Source: Methanobacteriota archaeon (GTDB lineage Archaea > Thermoplasmatota > Poseidoniia > Poseidoniales > Poseidoniaceae). From it: a DNA stretch of 30,531 nucleotides. Each line of letters starts with the position of its first letter. Within the stretch, counting starts at the first letter, position 1. Of the stretch, positions 6,426 to 15,355 are shown piece after piece. The position numbers were made by a program, and so were the translations under genes. The notes under the pieces are model-generated. The model saw only the letters and a list, made by a program, of their open reading frames with translations. It was not told where the DNA came from and made no database searches. The stretch spans positions 39,646 to 70,176 of the forward strand of contig PADF01000006.1 of NCBI GenBank assembly GCA_002702945.1, in the 5' to 3' direction.

Positions 6426-8043
6426 TCCTGAAGAGTTAAACGATGGAGTTTTAGACCATAGAGGCGATGCTTTACCGTATCTTTCTAAATCTGCAAAGAA
6501 TATGAAAATGGGCAAATTACTCGATACTCCAATGCCAAAATACTCAGGTTCCACTCCAGGCTCATATTTTTGGACAAAAATACTATACTGGATTTGTAGA
6601 AGAATTAGTGCTGTACAATTTAGAACTCGAGAAACATCTGGGCGACAGAGTATACCATTAGACCGAGGAACTCTTTGTTGTGCGTGGCATACTAACGGAT
6701 TGTTAGACGCTCTTGAAATTACCTTGAATCATCCTAAACACTTTGTTTTTGGCGCAAGGCACGATTTGGTCACCAGACCAATGCTAGGGTGGTGGACTCG
6801 GAAAATGGCAGTTCAGCCAGTTGTTAGAAAGGCTGAATTGTTACGAGGTGGGTGCTCTGAAGAAGAAGCAAATTTTCTCAATGGGCGTTCATTACTGACC
6901 CTTTCTTCAGGAATTGCTAATGGTTTTGGATGCGTTCTATTTCCAGAAGGTACTAGCCATAATAATTCTCACATGATAAGGTTTAGAACAGGACCTGTTA
7001 GAACGATATTAGCAGCCGGTGCCCTAGCTAGTTCACTTGGCAAAGAACTTCCAGCATTAATTCCGATTGGTCTACATTTTCGTGTAAGAGAATACTTCCG
7101 AACCGATGTTTGGGTAGAATATGGCGAACCTATTCAAATTTTAAAATCAGATATTCCTAATGAACTAATTGAAGCGGTTTCAGAAGGGAATTGGTCTGAA
7201 CCACCTGCAGAAAATGTATTTAATTTGAGAGATAGATTAAGATTGGAAATGGAACCATTAACTCCTAATGTTGCAGAGTGGGAAGAACACAGAGCTCTAC
7301 ATTTATTGGGCCATCTGAGTAGGAGAATTATTGGAGATAAACCGAAATCCTGGAAAGATGAAGTATTAGCGGCTAGAGAAATTAGAGAGATAATCGTCGA
7401 ACCAAAAAAGTCAATTGTCAACGATGAGCCAAAACCTAAATTGATTGAACATGAACTCATTAAACCTGCAATCAGTGCTTCAAATATTCTTCATCAGAAC
7501 GGTTTAGATGGCCGTGATTTAAATTCTAAAGGAAACGATATAAGATTCGCAAATATTACGCACTTACCGCTTTCTCTTCTTAGAACTTCAGCATTTATGT
7601 TATTACTTCCTATCTTTTTATTGTCCTTAGGGCCTCAAGTTGCACTTGGGAGATTGCTTGGCGATTCTACTGATGAGGGGGTAGATGCTAGAACTTCTTA
7701 CCAATTCTTAGCATCAATGTTTGGATCATTAATATTCTGGCCAATAGCCTCGACAATAATTGTCTTAATTGGATACTTCCAAGAATCAAATTTGACAAAT
7801 TTGGTTGGTTTTAATTGGACCGAGGTTCTAGGTTCTGGAGTTTTATTCAATTCATTGTCAATCGTTATATTTTGGCTAATATGCTTTCCAGTATTCTGGC
7901 TTTCAGGGAAATTGGGTTCTTTAGCATGGGATGATTATACATATCTAAGAAACTTTGTCAGAAGAAGAACAATGCCCAAAGCAGATCGACATAACTTGAA
8001 GGGTTTAATGAAAAATCTGACTCAAGAAATTAAGAAAATGTAA
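6412..8043 (+). CDS. PlsC-type glycerolipid acyltransferase with C-terminal membrane helices
   Basis: The 543-residue protein combines an acyltransferase domain (about 45-250) with three C-terminal hydrophobic helices (about 387-410, 437-457 and 473-499). Motif I is HTNGLLD (His93 to Asp99), a spacing of five rather than the usual four residues, resembling the HPNxLxD variant of some glycerol-3-phosphate acyltransferases. Motif III is FPEGTS (177-182), and the substrate Arg-Pro motif may be TRPMLGWW. The family transfers acyl groups from acyl-CoA or acyl-ACP to glycerol-3-phosphate or lysophosphatidate at the membrane. That is noteworthy in an archaeon, whose core lipids should be isoprenoid ethers; Marine Group II genomes have been reported to carry bacterial-type lipid genes. 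The region 320-385 is charged and probably a cytosolic linker. The acyl donor and acceptor cannot be read from sequence. Confidence 0.8.
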   Translation: MKHPDPEELNDGVLDHRGDALPYLSKSAKNMKMGKLLDTPMPKYSGSTPGSYFWTKILYWICRRISAVQFRTRETSGRQSIPLDRGTLCCAWHTNGLLDALEITLNHPKHFVFGARHDLVTRPMLGWWTRKMAVQPVVRKAELLRGGCSEEEANFLNGRSLLTLSSGIANGFGCVLFPEGTSHNNSHMIRFRTGPVRTILAAGALASSLGKELPALIPIGLHFRVREYFRTDVWVEYGEPIQILKSDIPNELIEAVSEGNWSEPPAENVFNLRDRLRLEMEPLTPNVAEWEEHRALHLLGHLSRRIIGDKPKSWKDEVLAAREIREIIVEPKKSIVNDEPKPKLIEHELIKPAISASNILHQNGLDGRDLNSKGNDIRFANITHLPLSLLRTSAFMLLLPIFLLSLGPQVALGRLLGDSTDEGVDARTSYQFLASMFGSLIFWPIASTIIVLIGYFQESNLTNLVGFNWTEVLGSGVLFNSLSIVIFWLICFPVFWLSGKLGSLAWDDYTYLRNFVRRRTMPKADRHNLKGLMKNLTQEIKKM

Positions 8044-8090
8044 TTTTTTTTATGGGTTTGCTTCAAACAGGATGAAGGGTTGGCCTACTT

Positions 8091-8735
8091 GTGACGCCTG
8101 TTGATGTAGCAGCTACTGTTAGGAAGTGGCTTAGCAATGAACGTTTAATCGTTAAAGAACAAGAAGATCCTAGAGCAGTTGCGCATATTCTAATAAAATA
8201 CCCGCAAGGCCCCCAAGGGCATATGTTTGCAGTTGTAGTTCCAAAGAATAGAGATTTAGTTGCAATCTCGAGTATGACAAGAGTCGACATGGGGCAACAA
8301 AAAGAAATGAAGAAACACATGGATGAAGATTCTGAAGGCTGGGCTGAGTGGATTCATGAGGGTAGATTACAACTTATTCGTGCATCCGTTGACTGGGGGA
8401 TACATATGGGACATGAAGGTGAACAGAAACCTGGTCCTCTGCAAGCATTCAATGTAAGTTTACCATTATGGTTTGATGGATTAAATAAGAATGAATTCAT
8501 GCATTGTCTGCGAAGACTATGGTTGGCTAAATTGGGATTAATTCATGAAATAAAGTATTCTTATGGCCCTGGAATAGGTAAACCAGGTCCTGTTGATGAT
8601 TGGGCGAAAAAGAAGCATGATATACAAAATAAAGAATCAAGCTCAAAACAAAAAGATGAATCAGAACAAATTGAAATTGAATTTGATGAAAAGATGTCAT
8701 TTGGATCAAGTTTCGACCCCTCAGAATGGGCTTAA
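8091..8735 (+). CDS. Conserved soluble protein of unknown function (possibly DUF2299/YbjN-like)
   Basis: The 214-residue protein has a compact alpha/beta region (about 1-165) and a hydrophilic tail rich in Lys, Glu, Ser and Asp (about 165-205) ending in FGSSFDPSEWA. The first region begins with a helix (VRKWLSNERLIV), then strands such as AHILIKYP and MFAVVVPKN, and a late helix, MHCLRRLWLAKLG. The layout recalls small archaeal DUF2299 or YbjN-type chaperone-fold proteins, but I cannot confirm that by eye. There are no membrane segments and no obvious catalytic motif. The GTG at 8091 is the only good start near the upstream gene; a T-tract right after 8043 may separate the two transcripts. 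Confidence 0.65.
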   Translation: MTPVDVAATVRKWLSNERLIVKEQEDPRAVAHILIKYPQGPQGHMFAVVVPKNRDLVAISSMTRVDMGQQKEMKKHMDEDSEGWAEWIHEGRLQLIRASVDWGIHMGHEGEQKPGPLQAFNVSLPLWFDGLNKNEFMHCLRRLWLAKLGLIHEIKYSYGPGIGKPGPVDDWAKKKHDIQNKESSSKQKDESEQIEIEFDEKMSFGSSFDPSEWA

Positions 8736-8747
8736 TGCTAATTTTTA
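8736..8747 (+). terminator. T-rich stretch after the unknown gene, possible terminator
   Basis: TGCTAATTTTTA follows the TAA stop directly and is identical to the string after tRNA-Asp at 431-442. The run of five T residues fits an archaeal terminator. Confidence 0.35.
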
Positions 8748-8832
8748 CGAACCATAATTTGTGACCTGAAAGAGTCGCGGTTAAGTATTAGAAGAGTATC
8801 GTTAATTCGTTATATCAACCCAAGGTGTTTTT

Positions 8833-11800
8833 ATGAGCCGTAAAATCAAGTCAATAAGTTTAGTTTCAATAATGTTAATTTCAGTAATGTCTGCCTTTGT
8901 AATGTCCGCAGCACCCGTTTCAGCGAATACAGTAGTAATTACTGAACCTCAGCAAATCGTCGATGGAGGTTCGGCTTCGGATACCCAAGCTACTATTGTT
9001 GCTGACAGCGAAGGTAATGCCCACGTTGTCTGGTCTAGAAATAATCTCCATCTTTATTATTCAATGATTGCTAGTGATGGTGAAGTTTTGATTGATGCAA
9101 CACAAATCACCAATGCTGGTATACACAAAATTTGGCACCCTGATATGGCTATAGATGAAGATGATAATCTACACATAGTCTGGACTGATAAATCTGGTAC
9201 TCACAAGATTATGTATACTGCAATATCTCCTTTCAAGGTACAACCATTTAACGGAATGGCAAGTGATGATGCATCTTTGACTTCTATTGATGACTTGGTA
9301 GTTTCTCAAAGAGCCCAGGACAGAGATTGGCCTTCAATTGATACAGATAGTCAAGGAAATGTCCACATCGCTTGGGAAGATGAATTTGACGAACTAGGAC
9401 GTTTCTTTAATCAACCTCAAATCTATTATTCGATGCTTCAGCCAGATATGATTGCACAGGACGCAATCGTTCTTTTCGACGACACCCTACTTACTCCAAT
9501 TATTGGGCACAAAGGACATCCTGACATTGTTGTCGATGCAAATGACCAAGTTCAAATCGCTTGGGATGATACTCGAGGTGGCAAAGTAGAATTGGTATTC
9601 ATCGTTGACACATCAGGATCTATGTACACTGAATGGGCTGATATTTGTACTGTTATTTATGGCGGTAATTTCGCTTCAGGTGGTCAATTTGAAGGAATTA
9701 AACCACTGCTTGAAGTCGCTAACATGACTGTGTTTGAAACCATTTACGGATTAGACGGCGGTTGGGGTCTACCTGGTGCAGCAAGCAGTGGAAATTGCGC
9801 AGGATATAATATGAATTCAGGACCTAGGTCAACACCTCTAGATGAGGGAGATAGTTCCGGTGGTATTCGTTCTCTACAGAATACAATTTACAACGGCAAT
9901 CCATACTCAGGTAATTCTGGAGAGGATTGGGGGCCAGGAACAAATTGGGCTTGTTTATCTTGGAAAGATATTAATGGTAATGTTCCAGGAAACCCAGCAA
10001 CATCTGCAGATCACAAATGGAACCCAAATTCCACTAAGATTGTTCTACCAGTCTCCGATGAAGGGCCAAAAGATGGAGATCCTTCTCAACAAGCAGATGA
10101 CATAAGTTCAATCGACGAAGCACACGATAATTGTGTTAAAGCAGGCGTTGTTCCAATCGGTCTTTATGGACAAGGATACGGAGGAGCAGGAAATATACAA
10201 TCACACTTCTTGGATTTGGTTAAGTGTCCAAACGGAGTAGTTTCAACTCAAAACAGAAACTGTCCGGGTAATGACCCTACTACCAATGCAAGAACAGTAA
10301 GCGCAGGTGGGCAAGCATATGAATTCCCATCTGGAAGCGGTGGAGCAGGGGCAATGGCTCTTCTTGTCGAAGCAATGGTTTACATTGCTACCAACAACTC
10401 CCGTGAAATTTACATGTCTGTTTTAGACCCATATGCTAAGATGAACAACGATCCATCTTGGACTCCAGGTGCTCCAGGCCATTCAGTTAGTGGTGGAACA
10501 TATTATGAGGATACAGGTGCAGGTGAAGATGGTCATTTAGTAGTTGTAAACGATACTAGAGTTACTATCGATGATGCTTATTCATTCCACCCAGCAATTG
10601 GGGTTGACATGCAAGGCAATACACATATTGCTTGGATGGATGGAAGAGATTATGGATTTGAGAAAGCGACAAACTACGAAGTCTATTACACCAAACTGAA
10701 ATTACAGGGTGCAGGTGCTTTCGACGGTGCTGAAGAAGGGCTTTCTACTTACGCGATTAAGAAAATTCAAGACACTCCTATTTCTAATGTTGAAGGCCCA
10801 TCAGGCCTAGTATCTGCTTTCTCTGGACATTCTATCTTCCCAGCATTGATTACTGATAAGCAGAGCAATGTCCATATTTCTTGGGTTGATTCTGCAAATA
10901 TAAGTGCAGGTGAAGAAATTCATTATACTAGACTCAATCAAACCGATTTAACTGGTGAAGGAGACTTTGCATTAGATCCTTGGGAAATCATTCCAGTTAC
11001 CACATGGGCTAGTAATAAACTTGGAACAGATACTGGAAGTAGGCCAGATTTAGGAATGCCTCCAGCCTTTGCCAATGATTTAGGAAGTGGTGCCCATATC
11101 GGTTGGTCTGACCAAAATAAGTGTAATAGCGAACAAAATAATGGTAGATATACTATCTGTTATTCTCACGTTTTAACAGGACAAGTCGATGTCGAACTTG
11201 ATGCTGGAGAGACGTTCTACCATGTTATCGAGCCAGGTGAACAGACTATTTTCAATATGACAATGAATAACTCAACACCTGGAGATAAGCAACTTGTTGC
11301 TGACACATATGGTCTAAACATAACCGGAGTGCCACAAAATTGGACCGCAACTCTGTTCTTTGCAGACAACCAAACACAAATTATGCCAACAACGCCAATT
11401 TTCTTAGAAGGCGGTGAATCAACTAGATTTTACATCAGAGTCAAGGCTCCTACTATCTATCAAGCAAATGAAGATGAATTAGCGCAAATTGTTGTTACAG
11501 CCAAGTCGTATAAAGATCCAGCAATTCGTTCAGACCTCACGACTCTTACACTGATGGATGTAGTTCATGGAATAAGTTTGGATACATCTCACAGTGTTCA
11601 AGATATTGAACAAGGCGGACAAGCAACATTCTCAATCACAATTACGAATACAGGAAATGTACAAGACAGCTTCCTATTCTGGGATCCAAATACGCTTGAA
11701 GGCCAGCAAGAATGGTTACTTCCATTTGGATGGGAAGTGACTTTCCCAATGCGTGTTGAATTGGATCCAGGGACTTCAACTACGAAGATTCTAACAGTGA

Positions 11801-13968
11801 AAGTACCAACCTCTGAAGACCCAGGGGCATTCGTGATATATCTCAAGGGATGGTCAGAAGGAGAACCGATTAAGTCAGTCGACAAAGGAACTTATGATAT
11901 CTTAGAGCTGGGTATTTTCGTTTCAATTAAATCATCTGGAAATATTGTATTTGAGGCTACAGATAGTGAAGCATTCGTCAAGGCAGGAGATCCAAATTTA
12001 GCCTGTCATGAATACGAAGTTCCAATAACTAAGAATTATGATTCAGGAGATCTTGTATTCACCCTACCAGGTGCCCCTGAAGCACGTCCTAGTGAAGTTG
12101 ATGAAAATACTTGGAGACAAGATAATTGGGAGGTCTCAGTAGACTTTAGAGATGCCCCAGGTACAAATGATCCTCTAAGCCAACCAAGGTCATGGACTAT
12201 CCAACCAGGTCAAGATTATGTTCAACATACCGTATATGTCGAAGTGTGCGCACCAGATAATGCAAAGGCCGGAATAGGGCCAACAATTATTCTGAAAGCC
12301 TACTTAGATGGCTACCCTAAGATTTCAGATTTCATCAAACTAGATACAACTGTAATTCATGAATTTGACTTGGATGCTGAAACAAACCTCAGTAGCGATA
12401 GAATAATTTCAGTAGAAGGTGCTAACGGTGCAACAGTCTCTGCCTATTCTGTTTATCCTGGAGAGAAGATAACACTTCCAACAACTGTGACAAATAATGG
12501 AAATGGTCCAGATAGATATGATTACAGGTTAGCTACTGTTATCGATCCTTCAGGCGTTCCAGTAAGAAACGGCCACTGGGATATTGTAATACCTAGAGAT
12601 TCACTACAAGAATTATCTAGAGGTACACAGCAAACATTCGATGTTTTGATGAATGTGCCTGAAACAGATATCGGCGCAGGGTTGTATACCATTGTCTTCC
12701 AAACATACTCGGAAGAACCTTATCCAGATGAACAGGGTAGAAATACAAAATTAAGAGATGTTCAAACAATGCTAGTATATGTTAACGAATTCTATGATAT
12801 GGAAATTAGCATGGACCCGAGGGTCGATAATCCAACCAAGACCTCAGCCCCTGGAAAGTTTGTAAGTTTCACAGTAAACATCACCAATAATGGAAATGTA
12901 GAAGATTGGCCTTCTTTAGATAACCACACTGCAGAATCATCAGGAAATGATTTAATCATGCAACAAATTCCTGGAATGTCTCAATTACAAGGCTGGAGTG
13001 TTGAATGGAGAAATGTAGTTCAAATCGGAAATGACTTGACTACAGATGAAGCATGTATCACAATTGATACTCCAATGCCAGAAGAATCTTCTGACGAATA
13101 TACTTCTTGGCTAACACAGTTAGAGGAAGCACAGGATGGAGGAAAGTGTGCATACATCGCTCCTAATGATATTTACATGATGCCTAAGATGTCACCATAT
13201 CAAACCTATGAAATGGTAGCAGTTGTCAAGATTTCAACCGAGGCTAAATTAGATACTAGGTATATCGGTTTGAAAGTAGTCTCTAAGGCAGGAGATATGA
13301 CTGAAGGTGGAGACTTCGACTCATCTCCTTCATGGCAAGGAGAAATGCTTGATAGCAATGAACTAGTCTTACAATTAAGGTTGAAGGCTCCGGACTTAGT
13401 GATTAAGGAAATTATCAATCCTGCATCATTTAGTGGAGATATTGATTCTACAATTCCAATCGGAATAATACTCCAGAATGTTGGAAATACTCATGCTACA
13501 GATATCGAGATTGTTCTTTGCCAGTATGACGATGCAAATGATGCTGATATTGAGAAAGAAATTGAACTCAATGGATGTGATGAAGATAGTATTGTTATGC
13601 GTCAAATAGTCGGAGCATTGCTTGGGAAAGATGCTTCAGGTGTGCAGGAAGTTGAAATTTACCTTCTGTATCCTGTTGTTGCAGGAAGTAAAGGTGTTTA
13701 TGTTGTTGTTGATCCAATGAATGAAATCGTCGAAGCTGATGAAGGAAATAACATCAAAGCAGTCACTGAACCACTTGAATCACCAAGCCCATTCTTTGAC
13801 GTTGCTGGACAGGTTATTGGAAAGACAGCATTACCATTTGTTGTGATTTTACTTACACTATCTCTATTGGGTGTTGTTTACTTTGTAGGAAAGGGTAGAA
13901 GAGCAGAAGTTAACAAAAGATTAAGTGAACAATCTTCACTTATTTCAGTACTTGAATCTAAAGAGTGA
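8833..13968 (+). CDS. Giant secreted, membrane-anchored protein: beta-propeller with nested vWA domain, NEW3-like repeats and CARDB
   Basis: The 1711-residue protein has a signal peptide (1-31; cleavage likely after PVSA). Seven blade-like units share [VI]x[IV]xWxD, at about 64, 112, 175, 238, 596, 678 and 752. A von Willebrand A domain (about 250-522) is inserted inside unit four; it has the metal site VDTSGSM (Asp259, Ser261, Ser263) and VSDEG. After it the blade resumes with REIYMSVLDP. Residues about 790-1510 are repeated Ig-like domains with PGE...TNxGN patterns like NEW3 domains. A CARDB-like domain (about 1522-1645) ends with VVDPMNEIVEADEGNN. One membrane helix (about 1668-1688) is followed by GKGRR and a short cytosolic tail. 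The role is probably adhesion or binding of surfaces, cells or polymers. The ATG is preceded by AAGGTG. Confidence 0.85.
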   Translation: MSRKIKSISLVSIMLISVMSAFVMSAAPVSANTVVITEPQQIVDGGSASDTQATIVADSEGNAHVVWSRNNLHLYYSMIASDGEVLIDATQITNAGIHKIWHPDMAIDEDDNLHIVWTDKSGTHKIMYTAISPFKVQPFNGMASDDASLTSIDDLVVSQRAQDRDWPSIDTDSQGNVHIAWEDEFDELGRFFNQPQIYYSMLQPDMIAQDAIVLFDDTLLTPIIGHKGHPDIVVDANDQVQIAWDDTRGGKVELVFIVDTSGSMYTEWADICTVIYGGNFASGGQFEGIKPLLEVANMTVFETIYGLDGGWGLPGAASSGNCAGYNMNSGPRSTPLDEGDSSGGIRSLQNTIYNGNPYSGNSGEDWGPGTNWACLSWKDINGNVPGNPATSADHKWNPNSTKIVLPVSDEGPKDGDPSQQADDISSIDEAHDNCVKAGVVPIGLYGQGYGGAGNIQSHFLDLVKCPNGVVSTQNRNCPGNDPTTNARTVSAGGQAYEFPSGSGGAGAMALLVEAMVYIATNNSREIYMSVLDPYAKMNNDPSWTPGAPGHSVSGGTYYEDTGAGEDGHLVVVNDTRVTIDDAYSFHPAIGVDMQGNTHIAWMDGRDYGFEKATNYEVYYTKLKLQGAGAFDGAEEGLSTYAIKKIQDTPISNVEGPSGLVSAFSGHSIFPALITDKQSNVHISWVDSANISAGEEIHYTRLNQTDLTGEGDFALDPWEIIPVTTWASNKLGTDTGSRPDLGMPPAFANDLGSGAHIGWSDQNKCNSEQNNGRYTICYSHVLTGQVDVELDAGETFYHVIEPGEQTIFNMTMNNSTPGDKQLVADTYGLNITGVPQNWTATLFFADNQTQIMPTTPIFLEGGESTRFYIRVKAPTIYQANEDELAQIVVTAKSYKDPAIRSDLTTLTLMDVVHGISLDTSHSVQDIEQGGQATFSITITNTGNVQDSFLFWDPNTLEGQQEWLLPFGWEVTFPMRVELDPGTSTTKILTVKVPTSEDPGAFVIYLKGWSEGEPIKSVDKGTYDILELGIFVSIKSSGNIVFEATDSEAFVKAGDPNLACHEYEVPITKNYDSGDLVFTLPGAPEARPSEVDENTWRQDNWEVSVDFRDAPGTNDPLSQPRSWTIQPGQDYVQHTVYVEVCAPDNAKAGIGPTIILKAYLDGYPKISDFIKLDTTVIHEFDLDAETNLSSDRIISVEGANGATVSAYSVYPGEKITLPTTVTNNGNGPDRYDYRLATVIDPSGVPVRNGHWDIVIPRDSLQELSRGTQQTFDVLMNVPETDIGAGLYTIVFQTYSEEPYPDEQGRNTKLRDVQTMLVYVNEFYDMEISMDPRVDNPTKTSAPGKFVSFTVNITNNGNVEDWPSLDNHTAESSGNDLIMQQIPGMSQLQGWSVEWRNVVQIGNDLTTDEACITIDTPMPEESSDEYTSWLTQLEEAQDGGKCAYIAPNDIYMMPKMSPYQTYEMVAVVKISTEAKLDTRYIGLKVVSKAGDMTEGGDFDSSPSWQGEMLDSNELVLQLRLKAPDLVIKEIINPASFSGDIDSTIPIGIILQNVGNTHATDIEIVLCQYDDANDADIEKEIELNGCDEDSIVMRQIVGALLGKDASGVQEVEIYLLYPVVAGSKGVYVVVDPMNEIVEADEGNNIKAVTEPLESPSPFFDVAGQVIGKTALPFVVILLTLSLLGVVYFVGKGRRAEVNKRLSEQSSLISVLESKE

Positions 13969-13969
13969 G

Positions 13970-14722
13970 TTATTTCTTAGGCTTGTAATTGCCTAACCAC
14001 CAGTGTAAACTAGAGTTTTGTGTTCCAGCGATTATGTGTCCTGCCTTTTCTGAGATTTGTCTTTCTAGTCTGGTACTGACTTCGTCCATCAATTCATTCA
14101 TTTGTTTCTGACCTAACTGAAGTTCTTTGCTAAGTGCAGTAAAATCTACTTTCTTAGTAGGTGCTTCAATAATAGAATGTACCATCGCTCTTTGCTCGTA
14201 CATTTTAAAATCAGCATCTACAGAAACAGATATTCGATTTCTAATGTGCTGATGTAGTGAAATAATGGCGTCTCTTTGAGAATCTAAATCTTCAAGGATA
14301 TTACTAAGTTCAGCAAGATGAGAAACTCCTTCACCAACTGAGATCTTCTTACGCCCACTTACAATTTCTGCAACTCTAATACTATGCTCTGGTAAAGATT
14401 TAGATAGCCTCATTGGACCTCCGCCAGGTAATCTTCTTTGTTCACAGGTGAACAGATCTGGTCCAAGATCAATCCTCAATGAAATTGCTTGTTGAACAGA
14501 ATAAATTGTTCTAGGCGGACCACCTTTGTCACTAGGAACTTTCATTTTAGCGACAAATTTACCCTTTTCCAATTCTTTTAGATGTTTCATTATAGCTTGT
14601 TGACTTACACCGATTAAATCAGCCAATTGCATGGGATAATGTGGTTCTCTAACAAGACGCTCTAGAATTTGTCTTCGAACTTTGTTTTGAAGAATCGACA
14701 ATGCTAAATCAATATCCACCAT
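13970..14722 (-). CDS. ArsR-like winged-helix transcriptional regulator
   Basis: The 250-residue protein opens with a winged helix-turn-helix: ALSILQNKVRRQILERL (7-23), then MQLADLIGVSQQAIMKHLKEL (31-51) and a wing at about 55-70. This resembles archaeal ArsR-type regulators such as SurR, which share the LxNKVRRxxL opening. The rest is helical (about 140-240) with no recognised ligand site; a single Cys in this region does not make the CxxC redox switch of SurR. An upstream TTG at 14764 would add 14 residues, but the ATG at 14722 fits the family start and is preceded by AGGTTGAG. It is the last gene of a minus-strand run that starts with top6B, and ends one base from the convergent adhesin gene. 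Its targets are unknown. Confidence 0.75.
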   Translation of the reverse strand: MVDIDLALSILQNKVRRQILERLVREPHYPMQLADLIGVSQQAIMKHLKELEKGKFVAKMKVPSDKGGPPRTIYSVQQAISLRIDLGPDLFTCEQRRLPGGGPMRLSKSLPEHSIRVAEIVSGRKKISVGEGVSHLAELSNILEDLDSQRDAIISLHQHIRNRISVSVDADFKMYEQRAMVHSIIEAPTKKVDFTALSKELQLGQKQMNELMDEVSTRLERQISEKAGHIIAGTQNSSLHWWLGNYKPKK

Positions 14723-14776
14723 ACTGCTCAACCTAAGGTTACCTAGATAGTACACCTTTTTCAATGCGTCGAAAGA

Positions 14777-15346
14777 TTAGAATAGAATTTTTCTAAAAAT
14801 TGAATAGAAAAGAAGTGCAGCACCAATTAGCATTAATGGTATTGCAACACCGCCTTTCAAAGTAGCTTCATATTCCCAATTAACTAAAAATTGCTGTAGT
14901 GATTGTGTATCTTCTCCTCCAGCAACAAATCGATATTCGCCCGGTTCGGGTGACCAACTAATCTCCCCATTTGAGTTCTGACCGCCCTCAATTAAAGTAA
15001 TCGAATCTTTAGGACATTCATAGTAATCATTTTTTAATTCACAATTTGATATTTGTTCAGCATCAGCAATTCCAATCCATACGTCTTGTTTATCCCAAGA
15101 GATATCAACAATAACATCGGCAGCAATCGCTTCTGAAGGTATTTCTAGAATTTCAACAGACATACCCCAGTAGCAAATTACCTCCTCGTCACCAGGTAAT
15201 ATTGGTACACCATCATCTACTTCACACGGAGGAAGCATAGTTTGAACTTCATCAGAATCTGCTAATTCACTATTCATTCCAATTACAGATAACAGAACCA
15301 AGATAAATCCAATAATTCCTGCAGCAATTCGAAAATATTTTTCCAT
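14777..15346 (-). CDS. Small two-helix membrane protein with an extracytoplasmic beta domain
   Basis: The product has an N-terminal helix (FRIAAGIIGFILVLLSVIG), about 130 polar residues with four cysteines (LPPCEVD, VICYW, NCELK, YECPK), and a C-terminal helix (GVAIPLMLIGAALLFYSIF). The middle reads like a beta-sandwich exposed outside the cell, perhaps with two disulfides. I recognise no family. The architecture matches the next gene upstream, and the two may be distant paralogues or partners. The ATG at 15346 lies 9 bases from the upstream stop; a GTG at 15355 directly abutting that stop is an alternative. No function is assigned. Confidence 0.65.
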   Translation of the reverse strand: MEKYFRIAAGIIGFILVLLSVIGMNSELADSDEVQTMLPPCEVDDGVPILPGDEEVICYWGMSVEILEIPSEAIAADVIVDISWDKQDVWIGIADAEQISNCELKNDYYECPKDSITLIEGGQNSNGEISWSPEPGEYRFVAGGEDTQSLQQFLVNWEYEATLKGGVAIPLMLIGAALLFYSIFRKILF

Positions 15347-15355
15347 CTGAATCAC

